From: B73-G16 sp964611295
GTDB lineage: Bacteria > Desulfobacterota > B13-G15
Direction of reading: 5' to 3'
Length of the DNA stretch: 64,000 bases
Assembly (NCBI GenBank): GCA_964611295.1
Contig: CAZSWV010000004.1
Coordinates: forward strand, 77,907 to 141,906
The position numbers were made by a program, and so were the translations under genes. Below are positions 34,844 to 43,437 of this stretch, piece after piece. Below the pieces are notes generated by a model. The model saw nothing but the letters and a program-made list of their open reading frames with translations. It had not been told where the DNA came from and searched no databases. Within the stretch, counting starts at the first letter, position 1; each line of letters starts with the position of its first letter.

Positions 34844-35503
34844 TTAGACCCCCTCTAGGGCTTCTCTCATCTTGCGGAAGGCTTCCCTTTTGTCAGGTTT
34901 GTCAAATATGCCTGAACCTGAAACCAATATATCGGCACCAGCCAAAGCCACTTCGCGGACGTTTTCCAACTTAACGCCTCCGTCTACTTCTATTAGGACC
35001 TTTAATCCCAGCTGGTCAATCCATTGCCTTAACTTCCTCACCTTCTCCAGGCTGTGCGGGATAAAGTCCTGTCCACCGAAACCGGGATTTACGCTCATGA
35101 CCAGTACCAAGTCTACTTCCCTTATCACTTCCTCTAAAGTCCATATAGGGGTAGCTGGGTTAAGCGCTACTCCCACTTTTGGGCCCGAGGCCCTTATCTT
35201 GGAAAGGACCCGGTGCAAATGGGTGCATGCTTCCACATGGACCGTTATTACGTCTGCACCAGCCGTAGCGAAGGGTTCTATAAGCCCCTCTGGTTCATAG
35301 ACCATGAGATGGACGTCAAGGATAAGGTGGGTCTTCTTCCTCAGGGATTTAACCACAGGGACACCGATAGTGAGGTTAGGGACAAAGTGGCCATCCATCA
35401 CGTCCAGATGGATCCACTCAGCCCCGACCTCTTCTAACTCCCTGACCTCATCTGCTAGACGGGAAAGGTCGGCTGAAAGCACAGAGGGGGCTATCTTCTT
35501 CAT
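34844..35503 (-). CDS. rpe: Ribulose-phosphate 3-epimerase
   Basis: Interconverts ribulose 5-phosphate and xylulose 5-phosphate (pentose phosphate pathway). 219 residues, TIM barrel: IAPSVLSADLSRLADEV, WIHLDVMDGHFVPNLTIG, LDVHLMVYEPEGLI, ITVHVEAC, VGVALNPATPI, VLVMSVNPGFGGQDFIP, LIEVDGGVKLENV. The frame is open far upstream, but the ATG at 35503 overlaps the stop of the Rho_N gene (ATGA) and gives the standard N terminus, so longer versions are rejected. Confidence 0.96.
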   Translation of the reverse strand: MKKIAPSVLSADLSRLADEVRELEEVGAEWIHLDVMDGHFVPNLTIGVPVVKSLRKKTHLILDVHLMVYEPEGLIEPFATAGADVITVHVEACTHLHRVLSKIRASGPKVGVALNPATPIWTLEEVIREVDLVLVMSVNPGFGGQDFIPHSLEKVRKLRQWIDQLGLKVLIEVDGGVKLENVREVALAGADILVSGSGIFDKPDKREAFRKMREALEGV

Positions 35504-35859
35504 GCGGAGGCCTTTTGCGAAGCCAGTATCTTGGCGGCACGCCGTGTGAGCTTTTTCAACTTGCTGATCCTCTCCTTTAGCCTTTGGGCCTCCTTTGTCT
35601 TGCCTTCCTTTAAGAGTTCCTCCCTTTCGGCCTTGAGTTGCCTTATCTGCCTCTTGAGCAGCGTAATGTTTATCGTCCTTTTCCCCAGCTTTACCACCTT
35701 TTCCCCTGTCACACCCGAGGAAGGCGCACCCCTTACGGCCTTGATGAAGGCTATGAGCTCCTCCTTTTGCATCCCACTTACCCCTTCGGCCCCTAGCTCT
35801 TTTGCCAAGGCCCGAAGCTCCTTGACGGTCATCTTCTCTACGGGTTTTTCCTCTGCCAT
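35500..35859 (-). CDS. Small Rho_N-domain protein with basic coiled coil
   Basis: 119 residues, unknown function. Residues ~9-43 (MTVKELRALAKELGAEGVS and KEELIAFIKAV) match the Rho N-terminal helix-extension-helix fold (Rho_N, SAP-like) that binds nucleic acid. Residues ~65-115 are a Lys/Arg/Glu-rich helix with heptad spacing (LKRQIRQLKAEREELL, RLKERISKLKKLTRR), likely a coiled coil. No ATPase domain, so it is not Rho. AGGAGGT precedes the ATG at 35859, and its own promoter lies at 35892-35920. It heads the rpe-aconitase-peptidase transcript. Role in RNA or DNA binding is inferred from fold and charge only. Confidence 0.8.
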   Translation of the reverse strand: MAEEKPVEKMTVKELRALAKELGAEGVSGMQKEELIAFIKAVRGAPSSGVTGEKVVKLGKRTINITLLKRQIRQLKAEREELLKEGKTKEAQRLKERISKLKKLTRRAAKILASQKASA

Positions 35860-35891
35860 CTTTTACCTCCTCATCTCCTCTGGTCCTTTTG

Positions 35892-35920
35892 GAGATAACA
35901 AAGGGCGGATGAAAAATCAA
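35892..35920 (-). promoter_or_regulatory. Promoter of the Rho_N-rpe-aconitase operon
   Basis: Minus strand TTGATT (35920-35915), 17 bases, TATCTC (35897-35892), upstream of the ATG at 35859. On the plus strand a TAAAAT at 35931-35936 may serve the RNase G gene, but no good -35 box accompanies it. Confidence 0.55.
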
Positions 35921-35966
35921 GCCGAGGGTGTAAAATGCATTTAAACTCGTGGTCTATTTTTGATGG

Positions 35967-37442
35967 ATGGCTAAAAAGATCCTCATTGAGGCAAGCTTAC
36001 CTGGTTTCAAAAGGGTGGCCCTTCTGAAAGAGGGGGTCCTTGAGGAGTATTTCGTGGAGCCCGTTCCTTCAGGCACCCTTGTCGGTAACGTGTACTTAGG
36101 CCTTGTGTCCAACATATCGCCGAGCCTTCAAGCCGCCTTCGTGGATTTCGGTCAGGGCCGTAGGGGGTTTTTACCCTTGGAAGAGGTACACCCTATGTAC
36201 TGGGCCTCAAGGCCCAAAGGCAGGAGGCGGCCTAGGATAGAAGAGGTCCTGAGGGAGGGTCAGCCCCTTATAGTTCAGGTTGTAAGGGATGAGATAGGCG
36301 AAAAAGGTGCCATGCTCACTACTTATCCTTCCCTTGCAGGGAGGTATCTTGTCCTTTTGCCCTTTAGGGAAGTGAGGGGAGTTTCACTGAAGATCGAACC
36401 TGAACCCCGCAGGCGAAGGTGGAAGGAGTTCTTAGAGGGACTTGAACTACCTGAGGGGATGGGCCTTATTGTGAGGACGGCGGCCCAAGGTTGTAGTAAG
36501 AAAGACCTCTTGAAGGACCTCAGCTACCTTTTAAAGCTTTGGGAGATGATCCTCAATAAGTCACGCGAAACTCCACCTCCTTCCCTCCTTTACGAGGAAG
36601 GAGGTATCGCCCTGAGGGTGGTGCGTGACTATTTCACCCCGGAGGTTAAAGAAATCCTGGTGGACCAAAAGGAGGCCTATGATGAGGTCTACAGGTTTTT
36701 CTCTGAGTTTATGCCGAGATACCGTCACCGGGTGAGGCTCTACGAAGATGACCTTCCCCTCTTTTATCGCTATCACGTGGAAGACCAGGCACGGCGCCTT
36801 TACATGCGTCAAGTGGAATTACCTTCGGGGGGTACCCTGACTTTTGACATAACAGAGGCCTTCGTGGCCGTAGACGTCAATTCTGGAAAGGGTAAGGAAC
36901 CATGGAGTCCCGAAAAATTGGCCTTTAAGACCAACCTCGAGGCCGCCCAAGAGATCCCAAGGCAACTGAGGCTTAGAGGATTGGGGGGCTTGGTCGTAAT
37001 CGACTTCATCGATATGGAAAGGGCTGAACATAGACAAGAGGTGGAAAGGAAGTTAAAAGAAGGTTTTAAATCCGACAAGGCCAAGATCTCCATAGGTTCT
37101 CTGTCTGAATTCGGGACATTGGTCCTTTCGCGGCAAAGGATGCGACCCTTCTTGGTAGAACAGACCCATGATCGTTGTCCCCATTGTTCTGGTACAGGGT
37201 GGGTGAAGAAGACTTCTTTTGTAGCCCAAGAGGTCCTCCTTGACCTGAGAAGGCTTTTGGCCGAGGGTAAGAAGTGTCTCGAAGTGATAGCGCAAGAGCC
37301 CCTTATCAACTTCCTTAAGGAGCAAAGAGGGGAAGTGCTTTTGCAACTTGAAGCCCATTTCAAGACTAGGCTTTCCTTTAAGGTGGTAGAAACTGTGGAT
37401 TCCTACCAGATCAGGGTCATAGAGGAGGCCAAAAGTGGCTGA
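35967..37442 (+). CDS. rng: Ribonuclease G/E family
   Basis: Endoribonuclease for rRNA maturation and mRNA decay. 491 residues (RNase G size, without the long RNase E scaffold tail). The N-terminal S1/RNase-H-like region includes GTLVGNVYLGLVSNISPSLQAAFVDFG and GFLPLEEVHP. The catalytic acids lie in AFVAVDVNSGKGKEPW and GGLVVIDFIDMER, and the zinc-link CPHCSGTGWV marks the dimer interface. The GH57 gene starts inside its last eight bases. The pairing of rng with a glycosidase gene is positional. Confidence 0.95.
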   Translation: MAKKILIEASLPGFKRVALLKEGVLEEYFVEPVPSGTLVGNVYLGLVSNISPSLQAAFVDFGQGRRGFLPLEEVHPMYWASRPKGRRRPRIEEVLREGQPLIVQVVRDEIGEKGAMLTTYPSLAGRYLVLLPFREVRGVSLKIEPEPRRRRWKEFLEGLELPEGMGLIVRTAAQGCSKKDLLKDLSYLLKLWEMILNKSRETPPPSLLYEEGGIALRVVRDYFTPEVKEILVDQKEAYDEVYRFFSEFMPRYRHRVRLYEDDLPLFYRYHVEDQARRLYMRQVELPSGGTLTFDITEAFVAVDVNSGKGKEPWSPEKLAFKTNLEAAQEIPRQLRLRGLGGLVVIDFIDMERAEHRQEVERKLKEGFKSDKAKISIGSLSEFGTLVLSRQRMRPFLVEQTHDRCPHCSGTGWVKKTSFVAQEVLLDLRRLLAEGKKCLEVIAQEPLINFLKEQRGEVLLQLEAHFKTRLSFKVVETVDSYQIRVIEEAKSG

Positions 37443-39747
37443 GGACGGTTACCTTGTGATCCATGGTCACTTCTACCAACCCCCTAGAGAGAACCCATGG
37501 CTTGGAATTGTTGAAAAGGAAGCTTCTGCCCATCCTTGGCACGATTGGAACCGTCGGATCACCGAAGAATGTTACGCCCCCAATTGGTGGGCGAGGGTTT
37601 ACGGCCCAAAAGGGGAGTTGAAAGAGGTTTTAAACAACTACGCCTTCATGAGCTTCGACTTTGGCCCAACTTTGCTCAACTGGCTTAGACGTCATGCCCC
37701 TCGCGTCTACAAGGCCATCTTGCTTGGGGACCTTCAGTCCAGAAGGCGCTATGGGGGACATGGTGCCGCCATTGCCCATCCTTATTCTCACATCATACTC
37801 CCTTTAGCCCATCCAGAGGACAGACGCTTGGACATTCACTGGGGAATTTTGGACTTTCGCCTGCGCTTTGGAAGGGACCCTGAGGGGATGTGGCTTCCGG
37901 AGTGTGCGGTTGACACGGATACCCTAGAGGATCTGGTTGATGAAGGCATTTCCTTTGTCCTGCTTTCGCCTCAACAGGCCAAAAGGACTAGGAGACCAGA
38001 GGGATACTGGCAGGAGGTAGACGGTAGCCGCATGGACACCTTTAGGCCTTATAAGGTGAAGTTGCCGTCAGGCAGAGAGCTTTCAGTGTTTTTCCTTCAC
38101 CATGGTCTCTCCATGGGCGTATCCTTCGGTGACCTCCTAAGGGATGGAGAGAAGTTCTTATGGGCTATAAGGGAAGCAATGCCACAAGGGGGTCACCCCC
38201 TTGTGGCAATTGTCAGCGATGGTGAGACCTTTGGTCACCATAAACCCTTCGGGGAAATGGCCCTTTCTTATATATTTTGGACCCTCCAAAGGAAGGAAGG
38301 GCCTAAACTTACCGTTTTCGGGGAGTTCCTGGAAAAATACCCTCCAGAGGACGAGGTAGAACTTCACGAAAGGAGCTCCTGGAGTTGTGCCCATGGTCTG
38401 GGCAGATGGGAACGGGACTGCGGTTGTTCAACAGGTGCTCATCCTGAGTGGAATCAAAAGTGGAGGAGGCCTTTACGTGAAGCCCTCAACTGGTTGAGGG
38501 AGAACTTGAGGGATCTTTTCGCTACAGAGGGGGAAAAGGTCTTTTACGACCCACAGAGGGCGCGCCTTGAGTATATGGAGGTCTTTGTGGAACCGTCCCG
38601 AAAGGAAGCCTTTCTAAAAGAACACCTGAAAGGCAGCCATCCAGGGAAGGCCTTGGGGCTTTTGGAGATGGAGAGGGAATCGCTCCTCATGTTTACCAGT
38701 TGTGCGTGGTTCTTTGACGATCCCTCAGGTATAGAGACCCTTTTGGCCTTAAAACACGCGGCCAGGGCCATCGACCTGGCGCGTATCTATGGAGGGATAG
38801 ACCTTGAAAGAGGGTTCCTAGAAAGGTTAAGGGAGGTAAAGAGCAACATCCCCGAAAAAGGGACAGGAAAGGACCTTTACCTGAAAGAAGTGATCCCCCA
38901 TAGGGTAGACGTTGAAAAAGCTGCTTTTCACGCCTTGATGCACCCCTTACTTGGGGAAAAGAGGGAAAGGTTAGGGGCCTATCGAACAAGTTACCCCTCG
39001 GAAGAAGAGAGAAAGTTAGGGAAGGCACGTTTGAGGATCGGGGAAGTGGTTTTGGAGGATGAGAGGACCTTGGAAAAGGCCTCCTTTCCCTTTGCCCTTT
39101 TGGACTTTGGGGATCACAACCTGCTTTGTAGCCTTGGAGACGTGGATCTCCAAGGGATAAAGGGGGCCTTTGAAGCCGGCGATTTAGCCACGGCTTCGCT
39201 CTTGATAAGGGAGACCCAAGGAAAGACCTTCACCTTGCTTTCCCTTTTGGACGAGTTCAAAGAAAAGGTCCTTTATGGGCTTTTGGAGGAGAAATGGAAG
39301 GGGCTTTATCCATTTATAGAAGGGCATTATATGGAATGTTTGCCCTTAGTCCAGCTCACCCGTAGTTTGGGGTTAAAGATCCCCCCTGACCTATCTGCCC
39401 TTTCCCACTGCGTCCTCTTAGGAAAGGCAAAAAAGGCCCTGGAGGAGCTATCCCCTGAACTCTTGGAAGAGGTCTTGAGGGAGGCGAGGGTTCTCGGTGT
39501 AGAGGTGGATCTTTCCCACCTGAGAGGGGAAATGGCGGAGAGGTTTAACTCTTACCTTGAGGAGATGCTGGACCGTAAGGGGGACGTAGACCTCAAGGAG
39601 CTTAAAAAGGCCGTGGAGATATGTAAGACGTTGGGTGTTCCTCTAGGTAAGTTCCAAGCTTACCTTTTCATGTTGGTCAAGGGACAGAGGGAAGCCCTCT
39701 CTCAGGAACTAAGGGATTTAGCCCAGGCCTTTTCCATAGAGGTCTGA
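37435..39747 (+). CDS. Glycoside hydrolase family 57 protein (with DUF3536)
   Basis: 770 residues, cytosolic (no signal peptide). The N-terminal GH57 domain has VIHGHFYQPPRENPWLG (conserved His), GMWLPECAVDTDTLEDL (the Glu of WLPE is the likely nucleophile) and VAIVSDGETFGHH (likely acid Asp). The C-terminal ~450 residues match DUF3536-type extensions (DCGCSTGAHPEWNQKWRRPLREALNWLRE, YMECLPLVQLTRSLGLKIP). GH57 members act on alpha-glucans; the exact bond cleaved is unknown. It starts with GTG overlapping rng, and malQ follows one base after the stop, pointing to joint glycogen/maltodextrin metabolism. Confidence 0.9.
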   Translation: MAEDGYLVIHGHFYQPPRENPWLGIVEKEASAHPWHDWNRRITEECYAPNWWARVYGPKGELKEVLNNYAFMSFDFGPTLLNWLRRHAPRVYKAILLGDLQSRRRYGGHGAAIAHPYSHIILPLAHPEDRRLDIHWGILDFRLRFGRDPEGMWLPECAVDTDTLEDLVDEGISFVLLSPQQAKRTRRPEGYWQEVDGSRMDTFRPYKVKLPSGRELSVFFLHHGLSMGVSFGDLLRDGEKFLWAIREAMPQGGHPLVAIVSDGETFGHHKPFGEMALSYIFWTLQRKEGPKLTVFGEFLEKYPPEDEVELHERSSWSCAHGLGRWERDCGCSTGAHPEWNQKWRRPLREALNWLRENLRDLFATEGEKVFYDPQRARLEYMEVFVEPSRKEAFLKEHLKGSHPGKALGLLEMERESLLMFTSCAWFFDDPSGIETLLALKHAARAIDLARIYGGIDLERGFLERLREVKSNIPEKGTGKDLYLKEVIPHRVDVEKAAFHALMHPLLGEKRERLGAYRTSYPSEEERKLGKARLRIGEVVLEDERTLEKASFPFALLDFGDHNLLCSLGDVDLQGIKGAFEAGDLATASLLIRETQGKTFTLLSLLDEFKEKVLYGLLEEKWKGLYPFIEGHYMECLPLVQLTRSLGLKIPPDLSALSHCVLLGKAKKALEELSPELLEEVLREARVLGVEVDLSHLRGEMAERFNSYLEEMLDRKGDVDLKELKKAVEICKTLGVPLGKFQAYLFMLVKGQREALSQELRDLAQAFSIEV

Positions 39748-39748
39748 A

Positions 39749-41236
39749 ATGCGAGGCTCAGGGGTTTTGTTGCACATAAGTAGCCTGCCTTCCCCCCATG
39801 GGGTTGGGGACCTTGGGCCATGGGCCTTTAGGTTTGTCGATTTCCTAGAGGCTTCAGGACAACGTCTATGGCAACTTTTGCCCTTTGGGCCTACGGATCC
39901 GGTCCTCGATAACTCCCCGTACTCTAGTCCTTCGGCCTTTGCAGGCAATCCCCTTTTCATAAGCCTGGAGAAACTCTATGAGGATGGGCTTTTAGAAAAA
40001 AAAGACCTGAAACCCTCCACTCCCTTCCAAGAAGGCTTCTGCGATTACGAAGGGGCTTGCCTTTTTAAGCAGCCCCTGTTGGAAAAGGCTTGGTCCTCTT
40101 TTAAGGGTACGCGGTCCTGGTCTTGGGAGGCCTTCTTGGAAGGGCATAAGGATTGGCTTTGGCCTTGGTGTACCTTCAGGGTCCTTAAGGTCCGATTTGA
40201 GGGTAAACCCTGGTACTTGTGGCCCGAGGAATTCAGGAGGCCCACGCCCTCTCTGTTCGAATGGGCTATGGAGAAATTCGAAGATGACTTTTTCAGAGAA
40301 GCCTTTGCACAATACCTATTTTTCAAACAATTGGGAGAGCTCAAGGGATATTGCGAACAAAAAGGCATACTCCTGATAGGAGATATCCCCATATACGTCA
40401 CCCATGACAGCGCCGATGTTTGGGCTAATCAACACATATTTGAACTTGATCTCCAAGGAATGCCCCTTTTTGTGGCTGGTGTTCCCCCTGATTACTTCAG
40501 CCCTAAGGGGCAGAGGTGGGGCAATCCCCTCTACCGGTGGGATGTGATGAAAGAAGAGGGCTATAAGTGGTGGATATGGCGAATAAGACATAACCTACGT
40601 TGGTTCCACCTCCTGCGCCTGGACCACTTTCGGGGTTTTGTAGCCTATTGGGCTATAGATCCCCATTCAGAAGATGCCAACCGAGGCTTGTGGAAAAAGG
40701 GGCCGGGTGAGGCCTTTTTCGAGGTGCTCAAGAGACACTTTTACAACTTACCCTTTGTCGCCGAAGACCTTGGCATTATCACCGCTGAGGTAAGGGAGCT
40801 TATCGCCTCTTTAGGCCTCCCAGGGATGAAGGTGTTACAGTTTGCCTTTGGCGACGATTTCCCCCAAAGCCCTTATCTTCCCCATAACTTCGATGTCAAT
40901 TGCTTTGCCTACCCTGGCACCCACGACAACAACACCTTGAAGGGATGGTTCGTACAAGAACTCACGCCAGAAGGTCGCCAAAGGGTCTTTAAATACCTCG
41001 GTAAGACCCCGACTCCAGAAGAACTCCCTTGGGAGATGATCAGATTACTTATGGCCTCAGTGGCCAAGGCCGTTATCGTCCCCATGCAAGACCTACTAGC
41101 CCTTGGGCCAGAGGCTAGGCTCAATAAGCCTGCCTCATCAAAGGGCAACTGGCGATGGCGCCTGAAGGAAAAAGACCTTTCGCCTGAACTAGCCACAAGG
41201 CTGAAAGACCTAAGTTGGACCTACGGAAGATCTTAA
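39749..41236 (+). CDS. malQ: 4-alpha-glucanotransferase (amylomaltase)
   Basis: Transfers alpha-1,4-glucan chains between maltodextrins (GH77). 495 residues: GSGVLLHISSLPSPHGVGDLG and LWQLLPFGPTD...DNSPYSSPSAFAGNP at the N terminus, GDIPIYVTHDSADVWANQHIF, the nucleophile Asp in LLRLDHFRGFVAYWAI, the acid/base Glu in FVAEDLGIITAEVRELI, and FAYPGTHDNNTLKGW. The ATG lies one base after the GH57 stop. The two enzymes plus pgi elsewhere suggest internal alpha-glucan storage and use. Confidence 0.97.
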   Translation: MRGSGVLLHISSLPSPHGVGDLGPWAFRFVDFLEASGQRLWQLLPFGPTDPVLDNSPYSSPSAFAGNPLFISLEKLYEDGLLEKKDLKPSTPFQEGFCDYEGACLFKQPLLEKAWSSFKGTRSWSWEAFLEGHKDWLWPWCTFRVLKVRFEGKPWYLWPEEFRRPTPSLFEWAMEKFEDDFFREAFAQYLFFKQLGELKGYCEQKGILLIGDIPIYVTHDSADVWANQHIFELDLQGMPLFVAGVPPDYFSPKGQRWGNPLYRWDVMKEEGYKWWIWRIRHNLRWFHLLRLDHFRGFVAYWAIDPHSEDANRGLWKKGPGEAFFEVLKRHFYNLPFVAEDLGIITAEVRELIASLGLPGMKVLQFAFGDDFPQSPYLPHNFDVNCFAYPGTHDNNTLKGWFVQELTPEGRQRVFKYLGKTPTPEELPWEMIRLLMASVAKAVIVPMQDLLALGPEARLNKPASSKGNWRWRLKEKDLSPELATRLKDLSWTYGRS

Positions 41237-41246
41237 AAACACACCC

Positions 41247-41275
41247 TTGACAGCCGACTTGGTTGTACTTATCAA
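41247..41275 (+). promoter_or_regulatory. Promoter of the small exported protein gene
   Basis: Perfect TTGACA (41247-41252), 17 bases, TATCAA (41270-41275). The leader to the ATG at 41346 is about 65 bases, AT-rich, and ends in AAAGGAGGTGG. Confidence 0.65.
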
Positions 41276-41345
41276 TAATAACGTCAATAACTTGCAGCAA
41301 AAAGTTCAGTTCATCATAACAAAATAACAAAAAGGAGGTGGCAGT

Positions 41346-41690
41346 ATGGTGAAAAGGGGGTTGAAGTGTGTAGCATTGGTTCTTGGAGTGGTGTTAGCTT
41401 TTACTTTAATTTCTAATGGAATTGTCGAGGCCACAAATGCTAAAAAGGAAAAAGCTACTCCTGCAGTGCAAGTAATTACCAAAAATTTTGAGGGTGAAGT
41501 AGTGAAAGTTGACACAGCAGCTAAGAGCTTAACGGTAAAGGGTACTACAGGAGAGGAAACTTTTGATGTTTCAAAGGCAAAGTTTGAAGGGGTGAAGGAT
41601 TTGGCGGAGCTCCAGGTGGGGAACAAAGTGGTGGTTTCCTATGAGGAAAAGGAAGGGAAAAAGGTGGCAGTGACGGTTAAGAAGCAATAA
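41346..41690 (+). CDS. Small exported protein of unknown function
   Basis: 114 residues. A clear Sec signal peptide (VKRGLKC then a hydrophobic VALVLGVVLAFTLISNGIV, probable cut after VEA) is followed by a Lys/Glu/Val-rich ~80-residue domain with alternating beta strands (FEGEVVKVDTAAKSLTVKG, ETFDVS, LQVGNKVVVSYEEKEGKKVAVTVKK), like small periplasmic beta-barrel/OB-type proteins. No cysteines in the mature part. The gene is visibly more A+T-rich than its neighbours, has its own promoter, a strong AAAGGAGGTGG site and a strong terminator, so it is a free-standing and perhaps highly expressed gene. Function not recognised. Confidence 0.85.
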   Translation: MVKRGLKCVALVLGVVLAFTLISNGIVEATNAKKEKATPAVQVITKNFEGEVVKVDTAAKSLTVKGTTGEETFDVSKAKFEGVKDLAELQVGNKVVVSYEEKEGKKVAVTVKKQ

Positions 41691-41714
41691 ACAGAGGGCA
41701 AAATAAGGTATACG

Positions 41715-41745
41715 AAAGGGGGGCGAGGCCCCCCTTTTTATTTTG
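41715..41745 (+). terminator. Strong intrinsic terminator
   Basis: GGGGGGC-GAG-GCCCCCC hairpin (seven G/C pairs, extended by AAA/TTT) followed by TTTTTATTTTG. It ends the transcript of the small exported protein and separates it from the thiolase promoter. Confidence 0.9.
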
Positions 41746-41753
41746 TTTTAGGT

Positions 41754-41783
41754 TTGACACCGCGAGAAGCCGTGTGGTAAAAA
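41754..41783 (+). promoter_or_regulatory. Promoter of the thiolase-DUF35 pair
   Basis: TTGACA (41754-41759), 18 bases, TAAAAA (41778-41783). The leader to the ATG at 41825 is about 35 bases, with GGGAGGGGG before the start. Confidence 0.55.
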
Positions 41784-41824
41784 GGAAACCCGTTGGTTTC
41801 AAAGCATAAAGGGAGGGGGACGAG

Positions 41825-42997
41825 ATGGGTCAGAGGGTAGCTATAATAGGGGTGGGGCAGAGTGCTTTTGTCAGAAGTTATCCAGGGTCCTTGAGGGAGT
41901 TGGCCTTTGAGGCCTTCAAGGAAGCTGTAGAGGATGCCAAGATCAATCCCAAGGAAATAGAAGCCTCTTTGATCTGTTCGGCTCCGGAATATGACCGCCA
42001 GAGGTCGCCTGCAGGGGTCATAGCGGAGTACCTTGGTTTAATCCCTCAGCCTACTTGTTATGTGGAGACGGTCTGTTCGTCTTCAACTACTGGGGTGATA
42101 ATGGCCTATTCCTTGATAAAATCTGGGCTTTATAAAATCGTGGCTGTCATAGGGGTACAGAAGATGTCTGAGCTTACCTCTATGGAGGTCCAGGAACGTA
42201 TGGGGCGTGGGGCTGATATCCAATGGGAATCTCCTTTCGGGACGATGATGCCTGCGTATTATGCCCTTTATGCAAGGGCCTATATGGAAAAATGGGGTTT
42301 GACCCTGGAGGACCTTGCTTCTGTTAGGATAAAGTCCTCCATATACGGACAGATAAACGAAAAGGCCGTTTACAGAAAGCCTGTCACCATGGAGGATTTC
42401 ACCAATCCCGAGAGCCGTTTTGCTGAACCAGTTGCCTCTCCCTTGAGGGTAGGCGACTGTTGTGCCAATGCGGATGGGTCATCTTGCATAATCTTGGCGA
42501 ATGAAGAAGTGGCCAAGAGCGTGTGTGAGAAACCCATCTGGATCCTTGGGGTTGGTTCGGCTGCTGAGGCCGTCACCATGACCGGTAGGCCTGACCTTAC
42601 AGAGGGGTTGAGGGTTGCCAGGATAGCTGCCGAGAAGGCTTATAAGATGGCAGGTGTCGGTCCCAACGATATAGATGTGGCTGAGGTGCACGATTGCTTC
42701 ACCATAGCTGAAATCATGGCCTATGAAAACCTAGGGTTTGCCCGTCCGGGAGAGGGCAAGGAGCTCATAAGGTCAAAGGAGACATACAAAGAAGGACGCA
42801 TCCCCGTGAACGTGGATGGCGGGCTCTTATCAAAAGGACATCCCATAGGGGCTACGGGGGGGTCGCAGGTAAGGACCATTGTGTTGCAGCTGAGGGGGGA
42901 GGCCGGACCTATGCAAGTAAAGGATCCTGAGATAGGACTCGTGCATAACATTGGTGGTGTAGGGCTTTATGGGAACGTCATAATCATGGGGAGGTAG
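41825..42997 (+). CDS. Thiolase family protein (SCP-x/acetyl-CoA acetyltransferase-like)
   Basis: 390 residues of the thiolase fold, SCP2-thiolase-like branch. The acylated nucleophile is Cys84 (ETVCSSSTTGVIMAYSLI) and a catalytic His lies in LLSKGHPIGATGGSQVRTIV. The region that in biosynthetic/degradative thiolases holds the second Cys (CxGGG) reads LVHNIGGVGLYGN, with His-Asn in its place, as in the SCP-x-like members. It is followed two bases later by a DUF35 zinc-ribbon protein, the usual partner of this branch (in archaea such pairs form complexes that channel acetoacetyl-CoA). Substrate not known; could serve fatty or branched acid breakdown, or a mevalonate-like step. Confidence 0.9.
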   Translation: MGQRVAIIGVGQSAFVRSYPGSLRELAFEAFKEAVEDAKINPKEIEASLICSAPEYDRQRSPAGVIAEYLGLIPQPTCYVETVCSSSTTGVIMAYSLIKSGLYKIVAVIGVQKMSELTSMEVQERMGRGADIQWESPFGTMMPAYYALYARAYMEKWGLTLEDLASVRIKSSIYGQINEKAVYRKPVTMEDFTNPESRFAEPVASPLRVGDCCANADGSSCIILANEEVAKSVCEKPIWILGVGSAAEAVTMTGRPDLTEGLRVARIAAEKAYKMAGVGPNDIDVAEVHDCFTIAEIMAYENLGFARPGEGKELIRSKETYKEGRIPVNVDGGLLSKGHPIGATGGSQVRTIVLQLRGEAGPMQVKDPEIGLVHNIGGVGLYGNVIIMGR

Positions 42998-42999
42998 CC

Positions 43000-43437
43000 A
43001 TGGCAAAGGAAAAAGAATTGGACACGAGGTTTCAACGTTTTGGGGTGGTTAGTTTTACGGCTATCACCAAGGTCAACGATTTTGTGGGGTATCTCGAGGA
43101 AGGGAAACTGATGGGTACCAAATGCAAAAAATGCGGGGCCCTTTACTTCCCTCCGCGGGCTGATTGCTGTCAGTGTTTGTCAAGCGAAATGGAGTGGTTT
43201 GAGGTAAAGGGTAAGGGCAGGCTTTTAAGCTATACGAGGCTATCCTATGCCCCTGTGGGATTTGAAAAGGTCCTCCCCTATACCTTGGGGCTTTTGGATT
43301 ATGGCGACTACAAGGTCTTTGGGTGGATAAGCAAAGACATCCCCGAAGAAGAACTTAAGGTGGGCATGGAGATGGTTCCAAGGGTCATAAGGTTAGAGGG
43401 GGACCGTCTCCTTTACGAGTTCGCCAAGGCTTCGTAA
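43000..43437 (+). CDS. Zn-ribbon OB-fold protein (DUF35), thiolase partner
   Basis: 145 residues. A rubredoxin-like zinc ribbon (Cys42, Cys45, Cys56, Cys59: TKCKKCGALYFPPRADCCQC) precedes an OB fold (VKGKGRLLSYTRLSYAP, LGLLDYGDYKVFGWIS). DUF35 proteins bind CoA and act as partners or scaffolds of thiolases and related synthases. The ATG lies two bases after the thiolase stop, behind GGGGAGG, so the pair is co-expressed. Its last 25 bases overlap the convergent radical-SAM gene. Confidence 0.93.
   Translation: MAKEKELDTRFQRFGVVSFTAITKVNDFVGYLEEGKLMGTKCKKCGALYFPPRADCCQCLSSEMEWFEVKGKGRLLSYTRLSYAPVGFEKVLPYTLGLLDYGDYKVFGWISKDIPEEELKVGMEMVPRVIRLEGDRLLYEFAKAS

Noticed and set aside
35504..35920. 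Long N-terminal extension of rpe in the same frame
   Set aside because: The extension (Gly/Lys/Arg-rich, no homology pattern) is an out-of-frame reading of the Rho_N gene; an ATG with an ATGA overlap gives the standard Rpe start.
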